Positions 25,700 through 38,057 of a stretch of 64,000 bases of DNA are shown here, piece after piece (position 1 is the stretch's first letter; every line of letters starts with the position of its first letter). The notes beneath the pieces were generated by a model. The model made no database searches. It had not been told where the DNA came from and was given only the letters and a program-made list of their open reading frames with translations. The stretch is from Delphinapterus leucas (lineage: Eukaryota > Chordata > Mammalia > Artiodactyla > Monodontidae), in NCBI RefSeq assembly GCF_002288925.2, contig NW_022098031.1, forward strand, positions 1,333,159 through 1,397,158, written 5' to 3'. A program made the position numbers and the translations under genes.

Positions 25700-26545
25700 T
25701 ATCTGTCAATAAAAGCTTTGGAGAGAAGTAAAACAGGCAAAGGGGATAAGGAAGTGTATGGGGTGAATGAGACACATTACAAATTTAAAGAGTGGTCAAG
25801 AAGTTGTCACTGATAAGGTGGTATTTAAGCTAAGGTCTTACTGGGGTGATGGAATGAATCATGTAGGTCTGGGGAAAGAACATTGCAAACAGAGGAAGCA
25901 ATGAATTCAAGGATGGGAGGGTGCCTGGTGTTTGCAGAGAAGCAGCGAGTGTGACCAGTATGACTGAAGCAGGCAGAACAAGGAAGAGGCTGGAAGGAGA
26001 TGAGGTCAGAGAAGTAGCAGTGGACCATATCACATAGGGCCTTGTGGTCTATTGGAAGGATTTTAGCTTTTAATCTGAGTGAAACAGTGAGCTAGTGGAG
26101 GGATTGAGATAGAGGAGTGACATGATCTGACTTGCTTTAGAAAGGATCTCTGGGGCTATTGTGTTGAGAATAGATTATAGGAAGGTAAGGGCAGAAGTAG
26201 GAGAATGGCAAGGGCAGGAGCAGGGTGGTAGTAGACAAAGTGATGAGAAAAGATTGGATTTTAGATATATTTTGAAGGTTTGGCCAAGAAGATTATTGAG
26301 TGATTAAAACTACAGTGTGTAAGAAAGAAGAAGGCAGGGAAGATTCTAAGATTTTTGGTTTGAGCCACTAGATGGGTGAAGTTTTTATGAGAGGTGTGAA
26401 TGTTGTGGGAAAAGTAAGTTTTGTAGGGAGAGTTCAGGGGTTCATTTTTCAGACATGTTAAGTTTGTTTTGCCTATTAGGTATCCAAGCAGTTGAATATG
26501 TCAATAGAGAGAGGTACAAGCTGGAGATGTAAATTTGGGAGATGT
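25700..26545 (-). mobile_element. L2 LINE, antisense
   Basis: 'ggaaggagatgaggtcagag', 'catagggccttgtggtctat', 'gagtgacatgatctgacttg' and 'tagatatattttgaaggttt' are well-known antisense L2 blocks. It begins about 250 bp after exon 3. Confidence 0.85.
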
Positions 26546-26584
26546 CAATTTATAGATGAGGAATGATTGCTTATGGGTAGAATT

Positions 26585-27250
26585 TCTTTCAGGAGTAATG
26601 AGTGTTCTAAAACTGTTTGTGATGGTGGTTGCACAGCTCTGCGAATTTACTGAAACCACTGAATTGTATACTTTAAATAATATGTGAATTATATCTCAGT
26701 AAATATAAAGCTGTATAATACCGCAATTCCTCTTCTGGGCATATAACCAAAGAATTAAAAGGAAGGTTTCAAAGAGATTTTTGTACACCCATGTTTATAG
26801 CATTATTCACAATAACTAAAAGATGGAAGAAAACCAAGTGTTCATCAATGGATGAATGAATAAACAAAATGTAGTATATACTTACAGAAAATGCTGCTCA
26901 GCATTAAGAAGGAAATTCTGACGTATGCTACAGCCTGGATGAACCTTGAGAACATTATGCTGTGTGAAGTAAGCCAGTCACAAAAAGGCAAATACTGTAT
27001 GATTCCACTTACCATGAGGTACCTCAAGTACTCAAAATCATAGAGAAAGTGGAATGATGGTTGTCAGGAGCTAGGAGGAAGTGGGAATGGGGACTTGTTT
27101 AATTAGCATAGCATTTCAGTTTTGCAAAATGATAAGAGTTCTAGACATTGATTGAGCAACAGTGTAAATGTACTTAACACTACTGAACTGTCTACTTAAA
27201 ATGGTTATTAAGATAGTAAATTTTGTTATGCATATTTTACTACAACTTAA
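26585..27250 (+). mobile_element. Two adjoining L1 3' ends, sense
   Basis: The first (26585-26705) ends 'gtgaattatatctcagtaaa'. The second (26706-27250) runs from 'gcaattcctcttctgggcat' through 'ggatgaaccttgagaacatt' and 'agtaagccagtcacaaaaag' to its own 3' UTR. Both are 5'-truncated. Confidence 0.82.
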
Positions 27251-27332
27251 AAAAACTAATATATATATATTATATATATAATATACAACTTTAAAAAACA
27301 TATATATATACACACACACATATATATAAATT
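27250..27332. repeat. AT and TATA/CACA low-complexity run
   Basis: Alternating 'atatat' tracts with a short 'cacacaca' block, probably grown from the L1 tail. Confidence 0.8.
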
Positions 27333-27999
27333 ACTGTGTGATTTCCACTATATTATGTCTAGGCAGTGATTAAATGGGTATTATCAGAAGAGAACTGTGT
27401 TTTCCTAAGGTATGGGATATTGGTTCAGAAGGTTGACTCCAGCTAAAATGTGGTTCATCAGGAAATAAAAGCAGAGAAAGAGAAGCTAAGTCAGTTCCTT
27501 GAAAAGAGATTTTTATTCCTTGGGATTAGGAAAATTCATGACTACCTGGTTGTTAAAAAAAAAATCTTAGGCACTGAAACTGAAGAAGTATTTAAATGCC
27601 TAAATAGAGTTGAGGCATTGTAACAAGTGGCTGAAGGTACCTGGAGCTCAGGAGAAACAAGGCACACATTAGGAAAGTAGTCATAACTGGAACTTGGATA
27701 GATACACAGAAGAGCTTTTAACAGCTGTGTCCTAAGCAAGCAATTTTGGAGTAATGGGATCTTCAAGACTTGAAGAAGCTGGAAGAATGGGTATAAAGCA
27801 TCAACCTGGATGAAGAGTCCCTTATCTGTCCAGCTTGCCCTGGTGAGTGCCCAGATAGATAGCAACAATATTGTTTAATAGTAGTTAGCAATTATTATGA
27901 ACTGGGAAAGGGATGGATATGTACTGGAAACTTCTTGTCTTTAGTTTCCTTCTATATATAAAGGAAACTGTTAGCAAGGCTGATTTTAGTTGTAATGAT
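27333..27999. other. Intron 3: no confidently recognised element
   Basis: Parts near 27590-27850 may be further decayed antisense L2 ('gagaaacaaggcacacatta'), but the match is weak. Confidence 0.4.
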
Positions 28000-28990
28000 T
28001 CATTCAGTTTTGATTAAGGTGCCAGCATATGTTCTGAGTGCTGGGTATTTTTCGGTATTTTTTTTTTTAAGAGAGACACTTTGTTCTTAAGGATTTCACA
28101 GTGTATAGAAGTGACAAATATATAAACAGAGCCCCACAATGCAGTGTGCTATGTGCTAAAATATAGGTAGGAACAGAATGATGTGGGAGAACAGAAAAGC
28201 CTGTGAGTAACTGTTTGCAGTAGTCAGGAAGGGTTTGAGAGATGACATTTGAGAGGGAATTTACTTGGCAAAGAAGGGGGGTAGTGGACAAAAAAGGCAT
28301 GTGAGACAGGGGTATCAACATGTGCAAAGAAAAGGAATTGGAGACATAGCATACGTGGAGAATTCATTAGAATTGGAATGGAGTAAAAAGTCAGGATGGA
28401 ATTAGTATGAGGTTGAGGCTTGAAAAGATTAGGCTGGAGCCAGATGGTGGACATCTCTTTTGTAGGCATTAGACAGATGCAACAAAGATCCCCAAGCAGG
28501 AAATTAACCTGATTGGATTTGGTTTTTAGTACTAAAGCAGCTGATGGTAATCTGGAGGATGCATTAGAGTGGGGGATACATGGTGGCATGCCTTTCTTGA
28601 AGAAGATTCTTCACTTAATCCAGGTGAAAGATGAAAAGGGCCAAAATGGTTACACTTAAGATGGAAAAGAGCAAAGAGCCAGGACTGTTTTCAGAAAATA
28701 TTAAGGTAAAATTAAAACAGCTTGGTGGAGAATTGAATGTGGAGATGAAGGAAGAATTGAAGCAAGCTAATTTGCCTCCTGAAGTTTCCAGTTTAAGAAG
28801 TGATGACTGGATAAATTCACTCAGGAAAATGTGGGACAAAGCAGGAACGGATTTAGAGAGTGTATGAGTTTGTTTTGGGATATATTGAGTTTGGTTGCTA
28901 AAGCACATCTAGATGACAGTGTTCAGTGCACTGTTGGAATTTAGGAAATGTCAGGATGGAAAATGTAAATCTGGGAAAATAATAGGTGAG
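28000..28990 (-). mobile_element. L2 LINE, antisense
   Basis: 'acagtgtatagaagtgacaa' starts the tail-side part. It continues through 'catgtgcaaagaaaaggaat', 'cctgattggatttggttttt' and 'tgggatatattgagtttggt'. The long open stretches on either strand are chance. Confidence 0.7.
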
Positions 28991-29034
28991 GGGAGATTCT
29001 AGAAAATAGTATATAGTATGACCCTGAAACTGAA

Positions 29035-29312
29035 AAGTAAAGAGCTGATACTAAAAATAATAGCTAACTCTTATTAAATACCGATTGTTTGCCAGGCATT
29101 GAGCAAAAGGCTTTACATGCATTATTTCATTTCATTCTCACAGCAATTCTAAGAGGTTAATACTACTATCACCCCATTTTACAGATGAGAAGCTGAGGCT
29201 CAGTGATTTGCCCAAGGTCATACATGTAGGAAGTTGTGCTGTATGTAGTTCAGTCCCAAACAGTGTAACAGATATCTTGAGCCCACACTCTTCATCACTG
29301 TACCATACTGCA
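29035..29312 (-). mobile_element. MIR SINE, antisense, nearly full length
   Basis: 'aataatagctaactcttatt', 'gtttgccaggcattgagcaa', 'ccccattttacagatgagaa' and 'gatttgcccaaggtcataca' match the MIR core closely. Confidence 0.9.
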
Positions 29313-29811
29313 TTTTATTAGGAATATCTCTTAGAAAATATTTCATGATATTCATTTTATTCATATAATGGGAATACATGAATTTATATAGCATAACTTT
29401 ATTCCAGAGAAACAAAAGATAGAGGCATCTCTAATAGAGTTTAACATTTATAAAAAGAGCACCCTAAATATATCTCTAGTAATGACAAGATTTCTCAAAT
29501 TATTTATCCTGGTATGAAAGTTATTATTTAATATTTTAAAGTTCTTTAATCACTCTTTTGGCTCTTATTTCTTATTCTAATATATTTGATTAACAACTAG
29601 TCATGCTTGAGTAGATTGCCTTTGAAAGTAGTAATGATTGAATAGTAGATGAAAGTATTTCTGGTTTATGTTTTAATGCAATTTTCTTTATTTAGTGTGG
29701 GACACAAGTCAATTTTTGCATTTCTTAGCTAACAAAATTCCAATTTGATTTTATTTTTTCTTACCTATGAGAATTGGCTACATTTCAAGCTAACATTTAC
29801 TGTTGTTGGGT

Positions 29812-30027
29812 TTTTTTGTTGGTTTTTTTTTGGGTTTTTTTTGTGGTACGCGGGCCTCTCACTGCTGTGGCCTCTCCCGTTGCAGAGCACAGGCTCCGGA
29901 CGCGCAGGCCCAGCGGCCATGGCTCGCGGGCCCAGCGGCACGTGGGATCCTCCCGGACCGGGGCACGAACCCGTGTCCCCTGCATCGGCAGGCGGACTCT
30001 CTACCACTGCGCCACCAGGGAAGCCCT
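29812..30027 (-). mobile_element. CHR-type SINE (about 200 bp form), antisense
   Basis: Begins with T/G-rich tract and 'gtggtacgcgggcctctcac', and ends 'gcgccaccagggaagccc'. A 'tactgtt' sequence on both sides is the probable target-site duplication. An internal 10-15 bp deletion removes part of the middle block. Confidence 0.92.
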
Positions 30028-30234
30028 ACTGTTTTTTATAGCAGTGACAGATGTTAAACAGTCTAATCACTTTATTATATCACACCCAATTTAGTTCAAT
30101 ATACATTGTTTTCGTTGTTTAAAAACCTTGCAATTATAGGTGGATTAAGGACCAGTTAAATTCATTATAAGATCTTCTTCCTATTAGACCACAATGCAGT
30201 TAAAGAGAAGCAGAATCATAGACTTTTAGAACTG

Positions 30235-30485
30235 ATCATGATAATTAACACCTTAGTGCTTATTCCTGATCTAAACACTTCACATATAATATTAATTAAT
30301 TTAATCCTCACAACATTGTGGATAGGTATATACTTTCATTACTCCTATCTTACAAATAAAAGAACTGAATATTAGTGTAGATTGTGTCTTGCCCAAGATA
30401 ATAGAGCTAGTAAGTGGCAAATCAGGGATTGAAACCCCGCAGCCTAGGTTCAGGTCTGTGTTCTTAACCCATTATACTAATATTC
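30235..30485 (-). mobile_element. MIR SINE, antisense
   Basis: 'ttaatttaatcctcacaaca', 'atagagctagtaagtggcaa' and 'ctgtgttcttaacccattat' are MIR blocks in reverse. Confidence 0.85.
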
Positions 30486-31271
30486 AAAGAAGTTATGGCT
30501 TTCTCAAAGGTTGCTAGCCTAGTTAAAGCACTGGAATTAGAAAACAGGTATTGTAATACATAGTCCAGTGGGATTTAAACAAAAATTAATGGTCTATTGC
30601 TCTAATCAGTGGTATTTTTGAAAGATTTTAAGAACAAGAGTGTTTTTTTTTCTAACTGGATTTTCTTAAGCATAAGAAATTTCTCTTCACATGTACTTTA
30701 ATTTTAAACTTGAGTTGTATTTATATATAATTCATATAAAGGCACAATTTGGTGGCAGCAGAGGGTAACTGCTTTGTAATTAGGTGAAGATAGCATGAAA
30801 TTAGATAAATCCAGAAGAAGTAGCTGTTTTTTTATTTCAAGTCCAGAGGAAATTTAGAATAATAAAAGACAATAAAAGTCAGACTATTTAAGATGATAAA
30901 GAGAAAAGGGATAACGATAATAAAGATGTTCATGTATTAAAAGACATGGTACAAAAAAACTAAGCATAAGAAAATAAAATAAATCAGTCTGAGAAAAGTC
31001 ATTTAGTAGAAAGATTATTCTTAATGTATTAACAATTACAGCTTTATAATTTCTTTTATGAATAACATTAGAAGGCATTTTAAATAAGATGGGCTGATTA
31101 TCTTTTGAAAGGAAATTTATATATGTATAAAATCGCATTATTATAGAAATGGTGATACTTTGTAATTAAAGATTATAATAGGTTTTGTCCGTTACATATA
31201 TAGTGTATATAATTGTTTTTATAAAGTCTATTTGGAAAACTTTATTGCAAGTTTCTTTCAAATGTAGTAAT

Positions 31272-31525
31272 GAGGGACATCCCTGGTGGTCCAGTGGTTA
31301 AGAATCCGCCTTGCAACACAGGGGACGTGGGTTCAGTCTCTGGTCACGGAACCAAGATTCCACGTGCCATGGGGCAGCTAAGCCTGCATGCCGCAACTAC
31401 TAAGCCCATGCGCTCTAGAGCCCATGCACCACAGCTACTGAGCCTGTGCGCCGCAACTACTGAGCCCGCATGCCCCAACTAAGACCTGACACAGCCAAAT
31501 AAATAAATAAGTAAATATTTAGGAA
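31272..31525 (+). mobile_element. Long CHR-type SINE, sense
   Basis: 'gggacatccctggtggtcca' head, repeated 'gccgcaactactaagcccat' blocks and an (AAAT) tail. Several changes in the head suggest it is older than the 200 bp copies. Confidence 0.9.
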
Positions 31526-31724
31526 AAAAAAGAAAAATTCAAGAGAATAGTTGGTTCTAGCACCAAGAGCAAACATTTGGGAAAAAAAAATGAGAACTCT
31601 AGTTTGAAGATGACTTTACCTGCACTTCTGTAATCTCGGGATTTTAAAAATGTTTTTCAGTCGTGGCCTACTTTTTTGAGATTGAGCTTCAATTGAACAG
31701 TTTAGTTGTATGTTGAATAAATGG

Positions 31725-32355
31725 TAATTTACTAAGCAAGCAAGGTAAGGATACATTCCAGATAGAGGATACTAGCTTGCACAACAGCACAGGCACATGA
31801 TGTACTTGATCTATGTGAAGATCTATATGGTTAGAACACTGGGTGATGATAGAGGAGAAAGACTAGAGATTAAAAATGCATTGAGACCAAATCATAAAAG
31901 GCTCTGTCTGCTACACTAAAGAGCTTGAGCTTTGTCTTGTAGGAGGTGAGCAATCATTGACAGATTTTTATAGAAAAGAGAGATGATTGTATTTTGCTAC
32001 AGAAAAACCAGTCTGGCGATGATGTGGGGAATGACTCAGAAGGAACTGAGGAGAATGAATTAAGGGCCAGCTGTAGTCGTCAAAGTGTGAGAGACATAAG
32101 ATGAACTAAAATAGTGATTAGGGGCCATTAAGAAGACATTTTAGGAAAAGAAGACATTTTAGGAATGGCAACTCAGAATCTGCTGACTAATTGGATGGAG
32201 GCTGGGGATAAGGTAAAGGGAGGGATTAAGGGTGACTTCCGGGTTTCTGGGTAAGTATTGGAACCTAATATAGGAAATACAAGACAGACAGCAAGCAGAT
32301 TGGCTAGGGAAAATTGAGATAAGATTTTAGCATTGAGTTTGAGGTGACTGTGTTA
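31725..32355 (-). mobile_element. L2 LINE, antisense
   Basis: 'ataaaaggctctgtctgcta', 'gagcttgagctttgtcttgt' and 'aagggtgacttccgggtttc' track antisense L2. It sits tail-away, only 35 bp from a sense L2. Confidence 0.75.
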
Positions 32356-32389
32356 TATCATTTTATTATGTATTATATTACATCCCTAG

Positions 32390-33640
32390 TTTTGACCTCT
32401 TCTCTGTTCTCCAGACTCAGATATCCAGCTAACTCCAATTAGATGTCTGTTAGTGCATTTCAAACTTCACATTTCCGAAATTGAAAATTTAATTTTTCTA
32501 GTTGCTCAGGCTAAAAACCTTTGATTCATCCTTGACTTCTCTTTTTCTCCTGCATCCAAACTAACAGCAAATTCTGTTGGTTTGCCTTGAAGAATGCAGA
32601 ATCTAACCTCTTTACTACCTTCACTGCTACCACCCTGGTTCAAGTTACCATCATCTCTTGCCTGAATTATTGTTATAGCCTCCCAGTTTCTACCTGTTTT
32701 TACTCTTAACTTTTCAGCTTAAGTGATCCTCTTAAATTGAGTGGGATGTTGTCACCCTGCCCCCGCTCATTGTCCTCACTACTCTATAGACACCCTGCCT
32801 TTTCCTAATCAGAAGAACATTCCAAGCAGACTTCTACCTCAGTGCTTAATACAGACAGTCCCTGACTTATAGTGGTTCAGTTTAACGATTTTTCAACTTT
32901 ATGATGGTTTGAAAGCAATGCACATTCAGTAGAAACCATACTTCAGATTTTGAGTTTCGATCTTTTCCCGGGCTAGTGATATGCAGCACATATTCCCTAG
33001 TGACGCTGGTCAACAGCAGCAAGCTGCAACTTCTGGTCAGCCATGTGATCATGAGGGTAAACAACCAAACTGATACACTTAAACAACCATTCTATACCTA
33101 TATGACCATTCTGTTTTTCACTTTCAATACAGTGTTCAGTAAATTACATGAGATATTCAGCGCTTAATAATTTATTTATAAAACAGGCTTTGTGTTAGAT
33201 GATTTTTCCCAACTGTACGCTAATGTAAGTATTCTGAGTGTGTCTAAGGTAGGCTACATTAAGCTATGACAGGATAGGTATATCATATGCAGTTTTGACT
33301 TAGGATATTTTCAACTTTTGTTGTAACCCTATTGTAAGTCAAGGCAGATCTGTAGTACTTCCCTCTGTCTGGAATATTCTCTAAGATTATGGTATGACTG
33401 TTACTTTATTTCTTGCTGTAATGTCACCTTATCAAAGAGACTGTTCTTTACCAACCTATATAAAATAACAACTCTTTCTCATTACCTTCTGTACCTTTAC
33501 TCTGCTTTTTTTTCCTTCACAGATGTATCATCTGCCATGTAATAGGTTCAATTCTAAACCCCTAACACCTAGTAAAGTACCTGACATATAGTAGAGACTC
33601 AGTACATATTGACTGATTGATTGAATGAATGAGTGAATGA
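32390..33640 (+). mobile_element. L2 LINE, sense, split by a Tigger element
   Basis: 'agactcagatatccagctaa', 'ttgattcatccttgacttct' and 'ccctctgtctggaatattct' are L2 blocks on both sides of the inserted Tigger. The tail ends 'attgattgaatgaatgagtg'. The pieces join directly at the TA dinucleotide. Confidence 0.8.
32852..33352 (+). mobile_element. Tigger-type element (501 bp) with intact inverted ends and TA duplication
   Basis: Left end 'cagacagtccctgacttata' and right end 'agtcaaggcagatctg' are inverted partners. TA flanks both sides (32850-32851, 33353-33354). It includes 'gatcttttcccgggctagtg' and 'gatcatgagggtaaacaacc', familiar from Tigger-derived non-autonomous elements. Confidence 0.85.
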
Positions 33641-34654
33641 AAAATTCCAGCCAGCCAATTGGATACATGGATATGAATTATAGAAGAGATCTTAGCTGAG
33701 GAGTTGTGTGTATGTGTAATTATTTTTTACTCATGTATTTATGTATTCATCGTTCATTCAGTAAACATTTACTGATCCCTTTTACTTTGTATCAGGTATC
33801 CATCCATATGGTGGGGATACAAGATAAAAAAGCAGTATATTTACCTTTTTTAATAAGCTCATTGTCTCCTGGAGTATAAATGCATCATGGTATGTGCTAT
33901 TTATTAAATAACCAGCATTTGAAGCCGTAAGATAACATGAGATCACTGAGGAATTTCAGGATTATCATTTCTATTTTAATTTTTTTCTCAGGATGTTGAG
34001 CGCTTTGAAGGTCGTGTCCCTTTTTGAATTCTCCCCACTCTTATCACCTCAACCTAGCATAGCGCTTAATGCTTTTAAATGAATAAACATCTATATAACT
34101 TACTAAAATTATAAAACTGATACTGATGGTATGAACAATGTACTATGTTGGAAAAAGAAAGGGATGTTGGTAGAAAAATAATCTGATTTAAGGTCTATTC
34201 AATTTTAGATGAGGACAGGACCTCCAAGTTGAAGTGTTCAATAAACATTTGTACCTACTAGGCTAAAGTACAGAGAACTGGTCAAAGCAGTGGATAAAAA
34301 TTTGAGACTTAAATACATATGATTGTTTAAAACAACAAACTTTTTTTTTAGACCAAAGGATGGGGAATACCTTGGGGAGTATTCAAATCTTCAAAAACAA
34401 AAGGAATAAGCAGAAAAGGTAAAAAGAAAGCCAAAATAATACTGTAGGGCAAAAATTAAATAGTCAATAGAGAATGCTAATAAAATATCTACAGTATTCC
34501 TACATTTCTTTATTTAACCAGCTTGTTCTAAGCAGCCCATTTTTCAAAAATATAATTTCACTTTTAATTTTCAATTAAACTTGGAATGTTTTGGATAATT
34601 TTATTTCCGAACAAAAACATTTACTATAGAGAAAAAAATATTTTATTTTATCAG
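33641..34654. other. Intron 3, 3' end: mostly unique sequence before exon 4
   Basis: At 33730-33900 'ttcattcagtaaacatttac' resembles an antisense L2 tail. The rest shows nothing beyond A/T runs. Confidence 0.45.
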
Positions 34655-34814
34655 GGGTTGATATAGAAGCAGCTCGAAAAGAAGAAGAACGAATAATGCT
34701 TAGAGATGCAAGACAATGGCTAAATAGTGGTCATATAAATGATGTCCGGCATGCAAAATCTGGAGGTACAGCACTTCATGTTGCAGCCGCTAAAGGCTAT
34801 ACAGAAGTTTTAAA
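34655..34814 (+). CDS. PPP1R12A: PPP1R12A exon 4 (charged linker and start of ankyrin repeat 5)
   Basis: The acceptor is TTTTATCAG. Two bases complete Gly163, followed by VDIEAARKEEERIMLRDARQ, which forms the long charged helix separating ankyrin repeats 1-4 from the later ones. SGGTALHVAAAKGYTEVL then starts the next repeat. The exon ends with two bases of Lys216 before a GTAAGT donor, which matches the consensus. Residues 164-215 agree with human MYPT1 throughout, as I recall it. It is flanked by oppositely oriented CHR SINEs in introns 3 and 4. Confidence 0.97.
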
Positions 34815-35688
34815 GTAAGTATTGCTTCTCACAGTTGTTTTTCTGCTTTGATTTGTTTTCTTTATTTCACTTTTCCTTTTTTAAGATACCTGCTAACATT
34901 ATTTTGAAACAGCTTTTGTAAGTTATTTAATGTCTGTCTATAGGGAGAAGGAGAAAACTACCTTGAATGTTATTGCTTTATTTCTAAAGTTCTTTCTTTC
35001 ACTCTCAAATTTTGAGTATTCTACTGTTCTTCCATTGCAGTTTTCCAATAAGTGAAATTTAAGTGTCAGACAACCATTATATGTTACCTTCTGGCCTAGT
35101 AAGTTATTAGAGTCACTTTGAGATTCCCAGATAGGTTAGCTCTGGATACACAGACTAAGAACAATGTTGTGTATAAACATATTATCAAATTCTGAGAGCT
35201 TGATTCCTACTGATTGTTTATTTACATGTAACTTATCTGATTTTGTTTTAGATTTTCACTACATGAACACTGGAATTCAGAGTGCTGTTAGCATAATATT
35301 AAATATTAAACCATAAGCAACTTAGACGATATAGGGTTATATACTGATCAACAAATATCTTTGGGGCAAAGCTCCTTTATGTCACAATAAATTTGTGTTT
35401 TGGTTTTTACTCATGCAGTGCAAAGGTGTTGGCAACTGTATGGAAAAAACAATTCAGTGCATAACTTTTGTTATATCTATGTGAAGGCTAATAAGACTGG
35501 CCCTCAGCAAAATCTACTGCACCCTCTATTTTACCTTTGTTCCACTTTGGTTTCTTATATCAGTCCCTTCTCCTTATTCCCTCTCCTCAGTAAAAACAGT
35601 GAAGAAGTTTAAGTGGGTCAGTTATTCCGGGTTTCCTCCTATTTCAATCCCTACTCACTTCAGTAATTTAAGCCTTCTCCTAGAATAG
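34815..35688. other. Intron 4, 5' part: no recognised element
   Basis: No repeats or exon candidates that I can support. Confidence 0.45.
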
Positions 35689-35697
35689 TACAGTTAA

Positions 35698-36030
35698 CTT
35701 TTTTTTTAATTAATTTATTTATTTACTTTTGGCTGTGTTGGGTCTTCGTTGCTGCACACGGGCTTTCTCTAGTTGCGGTGAGCAGGGGCTACTCTTTATT
35801 GCAGTGCACAGGCTTCTCACTGCACTGGCTTCTCTTGTTGCTTAACACTGGCTTTAGGCATGTGGGCTTCAGTAGTTGTGGCACGCAGGCTCTAGAGCAC
35901 AGGCTCAGTAGTTGTGGTGCATGGGCTTAGCTGCTCTGCAGCATGTGGGATCTTCCCGGACCAAGGCTCGAACCTGTGTCCCCTGCGTTGGCAGGCGGAT
36001 TCTTAACCACTGCGCCACCAGGGAAGCCGC
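35698..36030 (-). mobile_element. Long CHR-type SINE, antisense, with 9 bp target-site duplication
   Basis: T-rich start, 'ttttggctgtgttgggtctt', 'cagtagttgtggcacgcagg' and the end 'gcgccaccagggaagccg'. The duplication tacagttaa is at 35689-35697 and 36031-36039. Confidence 0.94.
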
Positions 36031-36289
36031 TACAGTTAAGTTGTAATTAGTTTCCTTGTCCCATCTGTTTCTCTCTAATCCAAAACTTTTCAGACTTTCA
36101 AACCCCATCAGAGTGGGTCATGAAATGAACTTAGTGAGCTGTGAACAGCATTTAAAAAGAAAAAATCGAAAATATCAAAGAGTATTGCATATGGTAAAGG
36201 TATTTTGTTTCTTAAAATTCTTGTTTCTATAAACATATATATGAGTACTGGATTGCACTGTAAAATAGATTTCTAGACTGCTTCCAAGT

Positions 36290-36605
36290 GGTCTTTGTAA
36301 TTCAGTTGTCCAGGCTCTTAAAATCCTTTATTAAGATTCTCAGCAGGAATTGGGATGAATTTTAAACTCCTCAGCTTAGCACATAAGACCATTAGTCATC
36401 TGGCCATTGGTTCCTCTTTCAAGCTAAGCTGCTACCACTGCTCCTCAGGCATGCATGATTCCAGCTGTGTATATCTACTTGAAGTTCTTTCATGATGCCT
36501 TAATGCCTACTCTTGTTTCTATCTAGATACCTTCATTCACCATCTCTTCAACTTGGAAGCAAGTTCCTTTCTATCCTTTGACTCAGTTCAAGGCTCTTAA
36601 GCCCA
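36290..36605 (+). mobile_element. L2 fragment, sense
   Basis: 'aattttaaactcctcagctt', 'cataagaccattagtcatct' and 'gctaccactgctcctcaggc' follow L2 order. Confidence 0.55.
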
Positions 36606-36614
36606 TGAAAAAAA

Positions 36615-37565
36615 AATGCTCAAAAAAAAAAATGCTCAACTTCATTCATAATAAGTGCAGATAAAGCTACAGTGAATTATCATTTTTCATCTATCATATT
36701 GGCAAAGATCAAAATGTTTGGCACACTGTTGGCAAATTTGGGGAAATGCACTCTCTTACATTATTGGTGGAAGTATAAATGACTATTGAGCAAATTTTAT
36801 CGAAGTAACAGTTATTCTTTGGCTTAGCAGCACTATCTCTAGGAATTGTTTTTTTTTTAATTTATTTATTTTATTTTTGGCTGCGTTGGGTCTTTGATGC
36901 TGCGCGCGGGCTTTCTCTAGTTGCAGCGAGCAGGAGCTACTCTTCTGTGCGGTGCACGGGCTTCTCACTGCTGTGGCTTCTCTTGTTTCAGAGCAGGGGC
37001 TGTAGAGCGCAAGCTTCAGTAGTTGTGGTGCACAGGCTTAGTTGCTCTGCAGCATGTGGGATCTTCCTGGACCAGGGCTCGAACCCATGTCCCCTGCATT
37101 GGCAGGCATATTCTTAACCACTGTGCCACCAGGGAAATCCCTAGGAATTTTTTTTACAGATATTCTCACTCACATAGGAAATAGGTATGTGCTAGCAGCA
37201 TTGTTTGTAATTGGAGTAGGAGAATGGTTGCATAGATCATGATACATCCTTTCACTAGAGTACTCTATAGTGATTAAAACACTGCTTATAGATATGGAAA
37301 GAGCACTAGGATGTGTTAAGAACTATGCCTCATTTGTGTTTATGTTTTAAAACTTTAAGTTGTATTTATTTATATATGCATAAAATCTCTCTGTAAGGAT
37401 CTAATCAAAAGTAGTAGTATGGTTATCTCTGGGGCAGGGAAACTGGTTGGCTAAAGGTCAGCAGTGGGAAAGTGACTTTGCTATCTAGCCATTTATTCTT
37501 TTTTAGTTTTGAAATTTGTGAATATTTTACTTAGGAAAGAAAATATTAAATCAAAAATAAATAGA
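36615..37565 (+). mobile_element. Old L1 3' fragment, sense, split by a CHR SINE
   Basis: 'gctcaacttcattcataata', 'tattggcaaagatcaaaatg' and, after the SINE, 'gtatggttatctctggggca' follow L1 ORF2-end and 3'-UTR order. Confidence 0.7.
36848..37140 (-). mobile_element. Long CHR-type SINE, antisense, with 9 bp target-site duplication
   Basis: 'ttttggctgcgttgggtctt' near the start and 'gccaccagggaaatcc' at the end. The duplication ctaggaatt lies at 36839-36847 and 37141-37149. Confidence 0.94.
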
Positions 37566-37724
37566 AGAGATCCATTTCAAATGTAACTGTCTCCCCACTT
37601 ACCCCCTCCCCCCAAACACACACAACCCCTTTCAGTTGATTTTTATGCTTTTCAGTTCTGTACTCCTATTGCAGCTTCATCATAGAACCTGTCTGTGAGG
37701 GTTGATTGTTGTTTTACTTAACTT

Positions 37725-37815
37725 TTGTCCTCCATTAGAAGTTCCTTGAGCATAATAAATACTGTCTTATTTTTTTGAGTATCCTTGCATGGCCTGGCAT
37801 ATAGAGAGCCTTATG
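37725..37815 (+). mobile_element. L2 tail, sense
   Basis: 'attagaagttccttgagcat' with 'ggcctggcatatagagagcc' fits the L2 3' end. Confidence 0.5.
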
Positions 37816-38057
37816 TTTGGGGGGCGGGGTGTGTGTGTCTACCTTTCTCTCCGCACAGACTCTCAAGTACTTAGAATTTTGTATTGCTCAGGATATTTAA
37901 CATTATTATAGTTCATATTTCCTATTGGGGGTATATTTTTATTATCTTCCAGTATTATTTCTGTCTCTATTAATAAAGTATCTGATAATATTTATGTTAG
38001 TTGCCATATTTTTTTAACTTAAATCTTGTGACTTATATCTATTAGCGTGTTTTTTAG

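Noticed and set aside
28224..28908. Two minus-strand ORFs of about 97-121 codons
   Set aside because: They fall in an L2 remnant on the minus strand and show no reverse-transcriptase motif.
36601..36660. Repeated 'aaaaaaaatgctc' units suggestive of a small array
   Set aside because: Only two copies of a poly-A-linked unit at the start of an L1 fragment; not a CRISPR or satellite array.
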